Below are positions 27,320 through 37,252 of a stretch of 64,000 nt of DNA, in pieces. Origin of the DNA: JAXGYX01 sp040772065 (lineage in GTDB: Bacteria > Bacillota > Clostridia > Saccharofermentanales > Fastidiosipilaceae). The DNA lies in assembly GCA_040772065.1 (NCBI GenBank), contig JAXGYX010000001.1, positions 930,001 through 994,000 of the forward strand. The letters are read 5' to 3'. Position numbers and translations under genes: made by a program. The notes under the pieces are model-generated. The model was not told the DNA's origin, made no database searches, and was given only the letters and a program-made list of their open reading frames with translations. Every line of letters starts with the position of its first letter. Position 1 is the stretch's first letter.

Positions 27320-28591
27320 TCACTTGGCGTACTCCACCGTCTCCCCGAGGCGTAGGCGCATCATGTTAAACGCGTTCAATGTGGCGATGCGGCGAATTTT
27401 CGCCCGATTTCCCCTGAAATAAAATTTCCGCGAGAAAACGCCCTGCTGATCGGCGACAGAAATATAGACCAGCCCCACCGGCTTGTCCTCAGTCGCACCA
27501 TCAGGACCGGCTATGCCGGTCACGCTGACCGCGAGATCCGCTCCGGTCAAAGAGAGACAGCCCCGCGCCATCTCTTCCGCGGTTTCCAAACTGACCGCGC
27601 CATGCTCGGCCAGCACGGCCGGGCTCACATTCAACAGATTCTGCTTTAACTCGTTGGAATAGGTGACGACTCCACCCAGCATTATTTTTGATACGCCCGG
27701 CAGATCGGCGAAGGTCGCGGCGACCAGACCGGCGGTACAGCTTTCGGCGAACGCGACTGTCAGACCGCGTTCAAGCAAGATGTCTTTTACGACTTCGGGC
27801 AGGGGACGGGTGCCAATCTCATATATATACTGACCGAGCCGTTTTTTGACCTCCTCCAAAAGCTCTTCGCGCAAATCAGGATCGGTTTCCTTTTCCATTT
27901 TTTGCGTGATGCGAAACATCACCTCGCCTTCCGAAGCGTAGGGAGCCAAAGTCGGATTCACCTGGGACTCGATCAAATCTGACAGCCGCAGCTCGGCGTC
28001 CGATTCACCGATTCCGATCATACGTACAAAAGTCGTGTTTAATCTTGCCGCCGAATGTTTTTCTAAAAACGGTTTGACCGATTCGGCGAACATCAGTTGG
28101 TTTTCCGCCGGAGGACCGGGGAGCAGCACAATATAACGGTACCGCCCTTCGTGGTTGATGGTGATGATCGCTCCCGGGGCGGTTCCATTGTTGTTAGGCA
28201 TCACCTGAGCGCCTTTCGGCATCATGACCTGCTTATAGTTGTTGTGCGCCGGGGTGCGCCCGATCGAGGTGAAAAAGGCGGTTAAGGTTTTTTCGCACTC
28301 CTCGTCCCAAATCAACGGTACGCCGGCGACCTCGGCGGCGCAGGCCATTGAGATGTCGTCCTGAGTTGGCCCCAATCCGCCGGTCATGATCACACAGTCG
28401 GCGCGGGACAGTCCGACTCGTATGGCTGTCTTGAGTCGCTCGGCGTTGTCGCCAACAACCGTCTGATATTGTGAGGTGATGCCTAAAAAGGCGACTTCCT
28501 TGGCCAGATAAGCCGCGTTGGTGTTCACGATCTGTCCCATCAGAATCTCTGTTCCGACGGTCAGCAACTCCACAGTACGAATCACATTCAT
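27320..28591 (-). CDS. cinA: CinA family NMN deamidase / competence-damage protein
   Basis: CinA combines an N-terminal MoaB-like pyrophosphatase domain (LTVGTEILMGQIVNTN, MTGGLGPTQDD) with a C-terminal PncC amidase domain (AESCTAGLVAATFADLPGVS, GGVVTYSNELK, VTGIAGPDG). The latter deamidates nicotinamide mononucleotide in pyridine nucleotide salvage. The ATG at 28591 follows AGAGGT and lies five bases after the folD stop; the product has 423 residues. The cinA-recA association is widely conserved, here with murJ between them. Confidence 0.93.
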   Translation of the reverse strand: MNVIRTVELLTVGTEILMGQIVNTNAAYLAKEVAFLGITSQYQTVVGDNAERLKTAIRVGLSRADCVIMTGGLGPTQDDISMACAAEVAGVPLIWDEECEKTLTAFFTSIGRTPAHNNYKQVMMPKGAQVMPNNNGTAPGAIITINHEGRYRYIVLLPGPPAENQLMFAESVKPFLEKHSAARLNTTFVRMIGIGESDAELRLSDLIESQVNPTLAPYASEGEVMFRITQKMEKETDPDLREELLEEVKKRLGQYIYEIGTRPLPEVVKDILLERGLTVAFAESCTAGLVAATFADLPGVSKIMLGGVVTYSNELKQNLLNVSPAVLAEHGAVSLETAEEMARGCLSLTGADLAVSVTGIAGPDGATEDKPVGLVYISVADQQGVFSRKFYFRGNRAKIRRIATLNAFNMMRLRLGETVEYAK

Positions 28592-28596
28592 ATCAT

Positions 28597-29454
28597 TTAC
28601 CTCTTGGACACGATGGCCCTGCAAGCTTTTAGCGTGTTTTCCAGCAGCATGGTGATGGTCATTGGCCCCACACCACCGGGTACAGGTGTATAGGCGAAGG
28701 ACTGCTTTTGGGCCGCAGCCGGGTCCACATCGCCTCGAAGTTTGCCGTCAGCGCCACGGTTGATGCCCACATCGATGACCACCGCTCCTTCTTTAATGCA
28801 GTCGGCGGTGATCAGGCCACCGCGGCCAACGGCGGCCACCAGGATATCCGCCGAGCGACAAACCTCGGCCAGGTTCACAGTCCGTGAATGAGCCACAGTC
28901 ACAGTGGCGTCGGCTTGCAACATCAACTGGGCAAGTGGCTTGCCGACCAAGTTGCTGCGACCGACGATCACACAGCTGCGGCCCTTGGGGTCGATACCAT
29001 ACTCAGCCAACAGGACCATGATACCCGCAGGAGTGCAGGGCACAAAGGTATCCCGCCCTTGAGATAGCAGCCCCGCGTTGAGCGGATGAAAACCATCCAC
29101 GTCTTTTTCGGGTGAGATACGATCGACAACCCGTCTGTCGTCCAAATGATCCGGAATCGGCATTTGACACAGGATGCCGTGGACCGAATCATCGGAGTTG
29201 AGCGAGTCGATCAACTCATCCAACTCTTGCTGCGTCGTGTCTTTCGAAAGCTCATGTGAGAATGACTTAAAACCGACCGCCTCGCAGGCTTTGATTTTAT
29301 TCCGCACATATACCTGTGATGCCGGATCGTCTCCGACCAATATCACAGCCAACCCTGGGACGACGCCCGACGCTGCGACAAAGTCCTCGGTCCGCTGTTT
29401 GATCGACTTTCGTTTATGTTCCGCTACTTTCTTTCCGTCTATCAAGATTGACAC
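28597..29454 (-). CDS. folD: Bifunctional methylenetetrahydrofolate dehydrogenase/cyclohydrolase
   Basis: FolD interconverts 5,10-methylene-, methenyl- and 10-formyl-tetrahydrofolate. The 285 residues include VYVRNKIKACEAVGF with the catalytic Lys, ILCQMPIPDH, PEKDVDGFHPLN, and the NADP site VGRSNLVGKPLA, then PVPGGVGPMTITMLLENT. The GTG start at 29454 follows GGGAG. It lies between the radical-SAM gene and cinA on one strand. Confidence 0.96.
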   Translation of the reverse strand: MSILIDGKKVAEHKRKSIKQRTEDFVAASGVVPGLAVILVGDDPASQVYVRNKIKACEAVGFKSFSHELSKDTTQQELDELIDSLNSDDSVHGILCQMPIPDHLDDRRVVDRISPEKDVDGFHPLNAGLLSQGRDTFVPCTPAGIMVLLAEYGIDPKGRSCVIVGRSNLVGKPLAQLMLQADATVTVAHSRTVNLAEVCRSADILVAAVGRGGLITADCIKEGAVVIDVGINRGADGKLRGDVDPAAAQKQSFAYTPVPGGVGPMTITMLLENTLKACRAIVSKR

Positions 29455-29459
29455 TGTTG

Positions 29460-31520
29460 CTATCTCCCTCTTCTTGCTACCTGGCCGGAGCCACGTCTTT
29501 TTTTACCGGATTGTTCTCGATTGGCCGTCTGATCGCGAGATCGCCTGTCATGCCTCGTGGATTTGCTCTTTGATGAAGGGAATCCGTCCACGTTGGTTCG
29601 CGTCCGCGAATTTTTTTGTGCCGGGCGTCCTCGTGGGCTGAGTGGAGCGAACAGGCATTCTTCGCCCTGTCCAATCAGGTCCTCTCTGCCCGCCATGCGC
29701 AGGGCCTGAATCGCCAATGAGCGATTCTCCGGCCGGCTGAACTGCAAAAGCGCTCTTTGTAATAATTTTTCTCTTCCCTTGGGGACGTGGACCGGCCGCA
29801 GCGTCCTTGGATCCAGTCCGGTGTAATACATGGTGGTCGAAACAGTACCTGGTGTAGGATAGAAGTCTTGCACCTGTTCCGGCATGACACGGTTTTGTTT
29901 GATATGAAAAGCCAACTCGATCGCGTCATCCATCGTGCATCCCGGATGTCCGGACATCAGATAGGGCACCAGATATTGTTTTTTGCCGATGCTTTCATTA
30001 TAGGCGGCATAGGCTTCTCTAAACGCTTGATACACATCCGCCGTGGGTTTGCCCATATGGCGCAGCACCGGTCTTGAAATATGCTCAGGAGCGACTTTGA
30101 GCTGACCACTGATGTGGTGGTCGCATAGTTCAGCCAAGTGATCTTTCCGGTCAGCCATAAGCGCGTCAAAGCGGATGCCCGAGCGCACAAAGACTTTTTT
30201 CACTTTGGGCAGGGCCCTGATTTTTCGCAACAGCTGAAAATACGCGGAGGCGTCGTTGGTCAATTCCTTACAGGGAACCGGAGAGAGGCACTGTCGATGT
30301 TTGCACACGCCGCCCGCCGCCTGCCGTTTGCAGGCGGGCTGATGGAAATTCGCGGTGGGCCCACCGACATCGTGAATGTAACCTTTAAAATCGTCCAATT
30401 CAGTAATCAACACAGCTTCGGCGAGAATTGACTCATCTGAGCGTGCCTGGACGATCCGTCCCTGATGCATGGTGATGGCGCAAAAATTGCAACCGCCAAA
30501 GCAGCCGCGGTGGGCGGTGATTGAAAAACGGACTTCCTCAATCGCCGGCATGCGACCTAAATTGTCATACGATGGGTGCGCCCGACGCGCATAGGGCAGT
30601 CCATAGACATGATCCAATTCAGCGGTCGTCAATGGAGCGTCGGGTGGATTTTGAATCAACCATCTATGACTGTGTTTTTGCAATAAAGTAAACCCGTCCG
30701 CAGGATCCTGCTCTTCGTATTCAGCCATGAACGCCGCGCAATAGGCGATCTTGGAATCACGCGTCTGCTCGAAAGAAGGCAGAAGCTTCATCTTTTGCTC
30801 CCGGGGCAGCAGGTAATCAATCCGGTGAGAACGGCGGACATCCCGCGTCTCGTCAAAATTCCGGTCCGCGAATTTTTGTGCGAATGCCCGCTGTTGTTTG
30901 GACATATGATCGAAGGAGGTCAACACACAGGTGCCGGCCAAAGTGGTCAACGAGCGGACCGGAACACCTTTCGCCAGAAAATCACAAATTTGAGGAATGA
31001 CGCGCTCACCCATCCCATAGTTCAAAATATCAGCCCGCGAATCTTGCAGGATTGAACGTCTGACCGTTCCGCTCCAATAGTCGTAATGGGCGAAGCGTCG
31101 CAGACTGGCCTCGATCCCGCCAATTATAAGAGGAATGTCGCCAAAAACCCTGCGCACAAGATTGCAATAGACGATCAGCGCCCGGTCCGGCCGGACACTG
31201 TTGTCCCGTTCCGCCTTGTAACGATCGTCTCTGCGACGTTTTTTCGCCGCGGTATAATTATTCACCATTGAGTCCACCACGCCGGACGAAACCAAAACTC
31301 CATGGCGAGGTCTGCCCATTGCTTGAATGGATAATGGATCGTCAACATCCGGGCGGGCGATCACGCCAACTCTATAACCTTTATCCTCAAGCAGGCGAGT
31401 CAGGATGGCCACACCGAAACTGGGGTGGTCAATATATGAATCGCCGGTAATAAATAAAAAATCCAACTCACTCCAACCGCGCTCTTTCATTTCATTTCGG
31501 TTGGTGGGTAGAAAACGCAT
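29460..31520 (-). CDS. YgiQ family (UPF0313) radical-SAM protein
   Basis: This protein of 686 residues shows the family start FLPTNRNEMKERGWSELDFLFITG and DSYIDHPSFG, then GGIEASLRRFAHYDYW. The radical-SAM triad is in CFGGCNFCAITMHQGR. Extra cysteines in KRQAAGGVCKHRQCLSPVPC may bind another cluster. The last ~60 residues are very basic and low in complexity. The function of the family is not established. The ATG at 31520 has GAGGT upstream and lies just after the ftsK stop; a GTG twelve bases earlier would leave no ribosome site. Confidence 0.85.
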   Translation of the reverse strand: MRFLPTNRNEMKERGWSELDFLFITGDSYIDHPSFGVAILTRLLEDKGYRVGVIARPDVDDPLSIQAMGRPRHGVLVSSGVVDSMVNNYTAAKKRRRDDRYKAERDNSVRPDRALIVYCNLVRRVFGDIPLIIGGIEASLRRFAHYDYWSGTVRRSILQDSRADILNYGMGERVIPQICDFLAKGVPVRSLTTLAGTCVLTSFDHMSKQQRAFAQKFADRNFDETRDVRRSHRIDYLLPREQKMKLLPSFEQTRDSKIAYCAAFMAEYEEQDPADGFTLLQKHSHRWLIQNPPDAPLTTAELDHVYGLPYARRAHPSYDNLGRMPAIEEVRFSITAHRGCFGGCNFCAITMHQGRIVQARSDESILAEAVLITELDDFKGYIHDVGGPTANFHQPACKRQAAGGVCKHRQCLSPVPCKELTNDASAYFQLLRKIRALPKVKKVFVRSGIRFDALMADRKDHLAELCDHHISGQLKVAPEHISRPVLRHMGKPTADVYQAFREAYAAYNESIGKKQYLVPYLMSGHPGCTMDDAIELAFHIKQNRVMPEQVQDFYPTPGTVSTTMYYTGLDPRTLRPVHVPKGREKLLQRALLQFSRPENRSLAIQALRMAGREDLIGQGEECLFAPLSPRGRPAQKNSRTRTNVDGFPSSKSKSTRHDRRSRDQTANREQSGKKRRGSGQVARRGR

Positions 31521-31542
31521 TGGATACCTCACTTAGTGTTCG

Positions 31543-34500
31543 TCAGTCACCTTCAGCCATGTCTTCTTGTTCCGCCATGCGCATCGCTTCCCATTCGGTC
31601 TCGGTCAGCAATACTTTACGTGGTTTGCTTCCCTCGAACGGGCCAATCCATCCCTTTTCTTCCAGCTGATCGATCATTCTGGACGCCCTTGGGTAACCGA
31701 TTTTCAATTTTCGCTGCAACAAGGCGCTCGAGGCGTGTCCGATTTCTAAAACCAACTCCGCCGCGTCGGGCAACAGCTCGTCCTCGTCCGCCGCTGCTGA
31801 ATCACCGTCCAACCCGACTTTTTCGGAACTGATCTGGCGTGTGACATCGCTATCATATTCTCCTTCATTTTCTCTACGCACAAAGTCCAGCACTTTCTCG
31901 ACCTCTTGATCTGTGACCATCGCGCCCTGTCCACGAATCGGCTTGTTGGAACTTTGCGGATAGTAGAGCATATCTCCCTTGCCAAGCAGCTTTTCCGCTC
32001 CGCCAATATCAAGGATTGTGCGAGAATCTATATGAGAGGAAACCGCGAAGGCGATGCGCGATGGAATGTTCGCCTTGATCAATCCGGTGATGACATCGAC
32101 GGAGGGGCGTTGCGTAGCGATGATCAAATGGATACCGGCGGCCCTCGCCTTGGCGGTCAATCTGGCGATGGCCTCCTCCACTTCGGCGGGTGCGGTCATC
32201 ATCAGATCGGCAAGTTCATCGATCACCACTAAGATCAATGGCAAATGGGGCATCTGCGGATCGTCAGACTCGGCCGCCGAGCGGTTGTACGCCCGTAGAT
32301 CCCTCACTTTGAAGCGAGCGAACTCATTGTAGCGGCGATCCATCTCCACCACCGCCCAGTTTAAGGTATTCGCGGCCTTCTTGGGGTCGGTGACGACCGG
32401 AGACAGGAGATGAGGAATGCCGTTATACACACTGAGCTCAACTACCTTCGGATCGACCAGCAAAAGACGAAGGTCTTCCGGCGATGCGCGATACAGCAAA
32501 CTGATAAGAATGGAATTGATACATACGGATTTACCGGATCCGGTGGCGCCGGCGATCAGCAGATGTGGCATTTTCGTCAAATCGCAGACGATAGGTAAAC
32601 CGGGGATGTCTCTGCCCAACGCGACAGTCAACGGTGATTTTGCCTCTCTAAATTCACGCGATTCGATCAATGATCGCAGCGGCACCAATTGAGTTTCGCG
32701 ATTTGGGATCTCTATGCCGATCGCGGGTTTACCCGGGATCGGCGCCTCTATTCTAAGTCCAACAGCTGCCAGGCTTAGCGCAATATCATCAGTAAGTCCG
32801 ACAATTTTGCTTACTTTGACGCCCGGACCGGGTGCCAGCTCGAAGCGCATGATGGACGGACCGGTCGTGATGTTGACCACTTTCGCCGCCACCCCAAAGC
32901 TGCTTAACGTATCCTCAAGTTTTTTCGCCATGTCCTGCACGGCCCGATTGTCTTGCGTGCCACGCTTGTTTTTATCTTTCGCCAAAAGACCGGTCGGAGG
33001 AAAGATATAAGCCCGGTCGACAACGCCGCGCTTGCTGTTTTCGGCGGCGGAAGGGCCGGGCGAGGGACGGTCCGCCGCTGTTTCGTGATCTTTATTTGCG
33101 ACCGGAGGATCATTGTCACGTTTTCTGATCGCCCGGATGGCGGTCAGCTCGTCACCGGAACCGGATCTGCCGGCTGGTTTATTGCCATATACCACCGTCG
33201 AGTGAGTCTTTGAGGAATGCTCCGACAATTCTGAGTCCACCTCGGCCGAAGGATCGGATGTATCATCCATCTCCACGGGGTCGATCTCGTTCTCCCTTTG
33301 TTCCATAGGATCAAAATCGTCGTGTCGATCCGGCTGTAGAAAAGTGGGAACTTGAAATAATGAATCGCCCAAGCCTTGGCTTTCACGGTTTGCGCGGTCA
33401 GTTCGCGCAGGCGCCTCCTCGCCGATCTGTGGAGGAGATTGATCACTGTGTTCAGCGTCAAAGGAAAAAATCGGATCCGGACTGATCAGCGGTGTAGGAT
33501 CGGCGTCGGGGACAGTTTCTTCCTGTCCTGCGCCCCATAGAGGAAACTCCGAAATTAAACGTAGATCGTCCGGATTCACCCGCTTGGCTCCCAGTGGGTT
33601 TTCATCGCCGACTTGAAAGAAGCCTTCATCGCTTCCTGAAAAACGAGGTGAGGGTTCATGGTTCGCCGGCGTTTGTCCGCTTCTTTTCTCAGACGAAAAT
33701 CCCTGGTCGGGATTTCGTTGGTAAGCCGGATTTTCATGATAAATCGGGTACGACGAAGCGTCGGCATCCTCACCCGGTGTAAAACGCGCTTGTGGCGTTG
33801 ACTTCACAGCTATTTTAGCCGCTCCGATTTCATGTCGGTCAGATCCAACGCCATCCACAGATGGGGGATATGGTGAGTTGGAATTAAATCCACCAACATG
33901 ACCCACCGCACCCGCGGCGTCAGCGACACTTTGCCCATGTGGAGACTGAAAACGCGCGTAATCAGTTTGTCCCTGTTGCCGGCGCTTCGCCAAATACTTG
34001 GCTCGCAGGCGCTCACGCTCATCAGCGGGATTGTCGGAAATCTCAGATTTCCCTGATTTTCGGCGTGCTCTCCTTGATTCCAAACCGGTGGAATCTTTAA
34101 GACGGCCAAACAAACGGGTGAGCCAGGAGCTGAGAGAAAAACGAAAAAGAATAATCAGCTCGGCCGAGAAAGCCGCGACCAGCAAGATGATCGCCCCAAT
34201 ATGTCCGGCCACCGCTGTCAAACCTGATGCCAGCAAACCGCCAATCAGACCGCCCGGATAAGTGGTGCGCAGTTGCTGAAACGCATCGGGTGAGACACCG
34301 GCCTTCCAAAGGACGGAGAGCGCCTTAAATGCGCTGTGTGTTCCGTTCTCATTTAAGCAAAGAGAGCGCAAAACTCCATAATCGACCGAAAACACATGAA
34401 AAAAAGCGGCAAACAAAGCCAGCAACACAACCATGTGAGTCAACCGCCGCTGACTGTCTTTAAGAGACTTCCCTAATAAAAACTCAAATGAACCGTAGAC

Positions 34501-34683
34501 AAAAAGCGCCGGCAACACGTAGGCGACCGGTCCAATCAGTCCTTTTCCCAGCGTGAGAAAAAAACTCCCCAACCAGCCGGTAGACGCGTTGGGCAGATAG
34601 TAGGAGACGCTCAGCAAAACAGCAACCGCGAGAAACACAACTCCGGTGATCTCACGTCGCTTATTTAATTTGCCATTGCTCAT
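31543..34683 (-). CDS. ftsK: DNA translocase FtsK/SpoIIIE
   Basis: FtsK pumps chromosomal DNA through the closing septum. The 1046-residue protein has four N-terminal membrane helices (about 1-180), then a long, low-complexity acidic and polar linker (about 200-560). The motor has Walker A GATGSGKSV and Walker B LILVVIDELADL, and ends with a gamma winged-helix domain (SSALLQRKLKIGYPRASRMIDQLE). The linker is longer than in Bacillus SpoIIIE (787 residues in total). The start has GGTGGAG upstream. It directly follows the NUDIX gene. Confidence 0.95.
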   Translation of the reverse strand: MSNGKLNKRREITGVVFLAVAVLLSVSYYLPNASTGWLGSFFLTLGKGLIGPVAYVLPALFVYGSFEFLLGKSLKDSQRRLTHMVVLLALFAAFFHVFSVDYGVLRSLCLNENGTHSAFKALSVLWKAGVSPDAFQQLRTTYPGGLIGGLLASGLTAVAGHIGAIILLVAAFSAELIILFRFSLSSWLTRLFGRLKDSTGLESRRARRKSGKSEISDNPADERERLRAKYLAKRRQQGQTDYARFQSPHGQSVADAAGAVGHVGGFNSNSPYPPSVDGVGSDRHEIGAAKIAVKSTPQARFTPGEDADASSYPIYHENPAYQRNPDQGFSSEKRSGQTPANHEPSPRFSGSDEGFFQVGDENPLGAKRVNPDDLRLISEFPLWGAGQEETVPDADPTPLISPDPIFSFDAEHSDQSPPQIGEEAPARTDRANRESQGLGDSLFQVPTFLQPDRHDDFDPMEQRENEIDPVEMDDTSDPSAEVDSELSEHSSKTHSTVVYGNKPAGRSGSGDELTAIRAIRKRDNDPPVANKDHETAADRPSPGPSAAENSKRGVVDRAYIFPPTGLLAKDKNKRGTQDNRAVQDMAKKLEDTLSSFGVAAKVVNITTGPSIMRFELAPGPGVKVSKIVGLTDDIALSLAAVGLRIEAPIPGKPAIGIEIPNRETQLVPLRSLIESREFREAKSPLTVALGRDIPGLPIVCDLTKMPHLLIAGATGSGKSVCINSILISLLYRASPEDLRLLLVDPKVVELSVYNGIPHLLSPVVTDPKKAANTLNWAVVEMDRRYNEFARFKVRDLRAYNRSAAESDDPQMPHLPLILVVIDELADLMMTAPAEVEEAIARLTAKARAAGIHLIIATQRPSVDVITGLIKANIPSRIAFAVSSHIDSRTILDIGGAEKLLGKGDMLYYPQSSNKPIRGQGAMVTDQEVEKVLDFVRRENEGEYDSDVTRQISSEKVGLDGDSAAADEDELLPDAAELVLEIGHASSALLQRKLKIGYPRASRMIDQLEEKGWIGPFEGSKPRKVLLTETEWEAMRMAEQEDMAEGD

Positions 34684-34686
34684 GAA

Positions 34687-35271
34687 TCACTCCACCTTCA
34701 AAATCTCTTTGGCTTTCAACATTCCCACGACGGTTTTCGCGTCCCGGATCCGATCATCCATGATCGCGTCCATCACCTCATCAAATGAGAGCTTGACCAC
34801 ATGTAAAAACTCACCCGGATCAAGATTCTGACTGCCGGCTCGCAGCCCGGTCGCCAAATACAAGTGGACCATTTCATCACAGTAGCCCGGGGTTGGATAG
34901 ATCGTTCCCAAAGACTTCACCTGATCCGCCTCAAAACCGGTTTCCTCTTTCAGCTCACGCACGGCGCAACGATATGGATCCTCTCCTTTATCGAGCTTGC
35001 CGGCGGGAATCTCCAGAGTCTCTTGTTCAAACGCCTTGCGATACTGGCGGATTAAATACACATCACCATTGTCATCAACCGGAACGACGCAGGCTCCTCC
35101 ACTATGGTGAATCAGTTCGCGACGAGTCTTCGTCCCATCGATCAGCCGAACCGCCTGTAGTTCGACCTCGAACACAGTCCCCGTAAACAAAGTCTCGCTG
35201 CTGATGGTATCTTCGGTGAACGTCCCGGGGGAATTAGCTAAGTCGCCATGACTATAAGAATCTTTCTCCAT
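34687..35271 (-). CDS. NUDIX hydrolase, ADP-ribose pyrophosphatase type
   Basis: The product hydrolyses ADP-ribose or similar nucleoside diphosphate linked compounds. The 194 residues contain a full Nudix box (GKLDKGEDPYRCAVRELKEE followed by TGF) after QEETLEIPA-type sequence (EQETLEIPAGKL). The N-terminal part resembles the NudF/YqkG group. It is first in a run with ftsK, three bases apart. The exact substrate is inferred from family likeness. Confidence 0.88.
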   Translation of the reverse strand: MEKDSYSHGDLANSPGTFTEDTISSETLFTGTVFEVELQAVRLIDGTKTRRELIHHSGGACVVPVDDNGDVYLIRQYRKAFEQETLEIPAGKLDKGEDPYRCAVRELKEETGFEADQVKSLGTIYPTPGYCDEMVHLYLATGLRAGSQNLDPGEFLHVVKLSFDEVMDAIMDDRIRDAKTVVGMLKAKEILKVE

Positions 35272-35375
35272 TGTATGTCTCTTTCATTATATATGCGTTA
35301 TAAAATCGTTTCACAGCGCTATCCCCGATCAAGTGCCGCGGGAGGCCCACGCTGTCGCGCATAACGAGTTCAAGG

Positions 35376-35834
35376 TCACAAACCAAGTCTTTCCTTGAGA
35401 TCTTTGGTCGCGGCGACGGCCAGCTCGTCACAGCGGTTGTTATATGGATTGTCCGAATGGCCTTTTACTTTGTGCCAGCTAATCGTATGTTGTTCAGCCA
35501 ACGCGTCCAATTCTTTCCATAGGTCGATATTGCTGACCGGCGCCCCAGAAGCCGTGCGCCAACCATTTCTCTTCCAGTTGCCGAGCCAGTTTTGATTGAA
35601 GGCGGAAACCACATAGGAGCTGTCACTATAAATTTGGACTTCGCAGGGGAATTTCAGCTCTTTAAGAGCCTCGATGACCGCCTGGAGCTCCATTCGATTG
35701 TTCGTTGTGCTGGGCTCCGCACCGGAGATTTCCTTAGTGTGTCCACCGGCCTGTAACAGCGCTCCCCAGCCTCCCGGTCCCGGATTTCCGGAGCATGCCC
35801 CATCTGTGTAAATTGTGACGGAACGTATCGCCAT
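35376..35834 (-). CDS. rnhA: Ribonuclease HI
   Basis: RNase HI removes RNA from RNA-DNA hybrids. The 152-residue protein has all four acidic catalytic residues in YTDGACSGNPGPGGWG, NRMELQAVIEAL, IYSDSSYVV and CDELAVAA, and the basic handle KELKFPC...NQNWLGNWKRNGWRT. It is normal in length. GGAAAGG precedes the ATG. Confidence 0.95.
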   Translation of the reverse strand: MAIRSVTIYTDGACSGNPGPGGWGALLQAGGHTKEISGAEPSTTNNRMELQAVIEALKELKFPCEVQIYSDSSYVVSAFNQNWLGNWKRNGWRTASGAPVSNIDLWKELDALAEQHTISWHKVKGHSDNPYNNRCDELAVAATKDLKERLGL

Positions 35835-36080
35835 GATCTGCCCTTTCCTATAATTTGTGTTACCAATTGTATCACAGTGGATATCTGATCGTACCTCGGA
35901 CAGACCAAAGGCGCGACCCTCAAATACATGTCAAGCCAGAGCGTTCTCGTGCCACTGAAGCGTCTGAATCATCGCTCTAAATTCGCATCTTCATGTCGGG
36001 ATGATCTGTCAGGCAAATCACAGTGACGAACAGATCATCCAAAATGAAAAACCCGGAAACAAATGATTCCGGGTTAGTCG

Positions 36081-36155
36081 TGGCAGGGGAGAAAGGATTC
36101 GAACCCTCAACCCACGGTTTTGGAGACCGTTGCTCTACCATTGAGCCACTCCCCT
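36081..36155 (-). tRNA. tRNA-Trp (anticodon CCA)
   Basis: A 75-nt cloverleaf with an encoded 3' CCA. The acceptor stem AGGGGAG pairs with CTCCCCT and the discriminator is G. The D loop is GGCTCAATGGTAGAGC. The anticodon loop is TCTCCAAAA with CCA at 36123-36121. The T arm is GGGTTCGAATCC-like. Confidence 0.97.
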
Positions 36156-36172
36156 TCGACAATAACATTGGA

Positions 36173-36201
36173 AGTATAGTAAAAGAGGAAGTCTATGTCA
36201 A
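36173..36201 (-). promoter_or_regulatory. tRNA-Trp promoter
   Basis: On the minus strand a perfect -35 TTGACA (36201-36196) and -10 TATACT (36178-36173) are spaced 17 bp apart, 18 bp before the tRNA. Confidence 0.85.
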
Positions 36202-36369
36202 GGCAAGGTGTTGTTAATCTGTGATAATTTCACCCCTGTAAGTAATCAGTGAATACCTCATCTCGCCACCAACGGCACGGGCATTCTCGTCCACAATTTA
36301 AAAGCCTACTGTTTTAATAAGAGCTCAAGCTTGCTCGTAGGAGTCGCCACCATGATCGGCGGCGAACAA

Positions 36370-36392
36370 AAGAGCCAGGCTCTAAACAATCA
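36370..36392 (-). terminator. Weak hairpin after the SDR gene
   Basis: On the minus strand the SDR stop runs into AGAGC-CTG-GCTCT followed by TTTGTT. The short stem makes it a weak candidate terminator for the five-gene unit. Confidence 0.3.
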
Positions 36393-37236
36393 GCTTGCCG
36401 GTGCGGCGAACACGGGCGACATCTAGAAAATAGCTGTCCAGTCCCTCTCCTACAGCGGGATCAAAGCAGTGCAAAACTCCCTCCTCATCCCCTTTGTCGC
36501 CGAGGATCAGGCGTTGATTCTCAGCAGTGCCTTTTAATATTTTTCGGGCGGATTCCCGGGCGGTCTGCGCGCCTTTGGGCGGAGAGCTGTTCCCCCAGAT
36601 ACCGGTAATCGTGGTGCCGGGTGTGGCGGAGTTAAACTTAATGCCTTCGTCCCAGTACTCATATCTGAGTGTCAGCGTCAACAGGTTCAACGCCGCCTTG
36701 GTGGCCGCGTACATGCTTTGATAGGCCATGGGTGACCAGGCAATGCCGGAAATTATATTAACCACCTGTCCACCGCCTTGAGGCGTCATCACTTCAATGG
36801 CGGCGCGGCAACCATATAATGCACCATAGAAGTTGATTGCGAAAGCCTTTTCCCAGCTCTCGTTGGTCTGCACGCGCAGGTCGAACTTATCGCTGTGATT
36901 GTCGGTGGCCTCAGTTTTGGTGAAGCTTCCGCTAAGTCCAAGTCCGGCGTTGTTGATCAGCAAATCAAAGCGACCATCCATAAAGGACACAGCCTGATCA
37001 ATCATCCGGCGCACGGCCTTCTCTTTTGTCACGTCACAGCGGATGCCCTTGACCTGACCCGGATATTGTCGGGCCAGCCGTTCAGTTTGCTCTTGCAGTT
37101 TTTCTTCATTGACATCCGCCAGCACCACCTTGCCGGCACCCAGTTCCAGCAATTCCTCACACAGAGCCAGACCAATGCCGGAGGCCGCTCCGGTGACCAC
37201 AGCGTTTTTCCCCAAATAGTATCCTTTGCTGTTCAT
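36382..37236 (-). CDS. SDR-family oxidoreductase of the accessory operon
   Basis: A 284-residue short-chain dehydrogenase with TGAASGIGLAL, NNAGLGLSGS, Ser in INIISGIAWSP and Tyr/Lys in YAATK. It has a longer than usual loop after NNAG (about 95-115) and a C-terminal extension of about 30 residues. The ATG at 37236 follows GGAGGG. It is the last gene of the probable operon that starts with the LuxR-type regulator. A ketone or alcohol of the pathway is the likely substrate, but this is inference from context. Confidence 0.85.
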   Translation of the reverse strand: MNSKGYYLGKNAVVTGAASGIGLALCEELLELGAGKVVLADVNEEKLQEQTERLARQYPGQVKGIRCDVTKEKAVRRMIDQAVSFMDGRFDLLINNAGLGLSGSFTKTEATDNHSDKFDLRVQTNESWEKAFAINFYGALYGCRAAIEVMTPQGGGQVVNIISGIAWSPMAYQSMYAATKAALNLLTLTLRYEYWDEGIKFNSATPGTTITGIWGNSSPPKGAQTARESARKILKGTAENQRLILGDKGDEEGVLHCFDPAVGEGLDSYFLDVARVRRTGKLIV

Positions 37237-37252
37237 AATCTGTCCCTCCTGA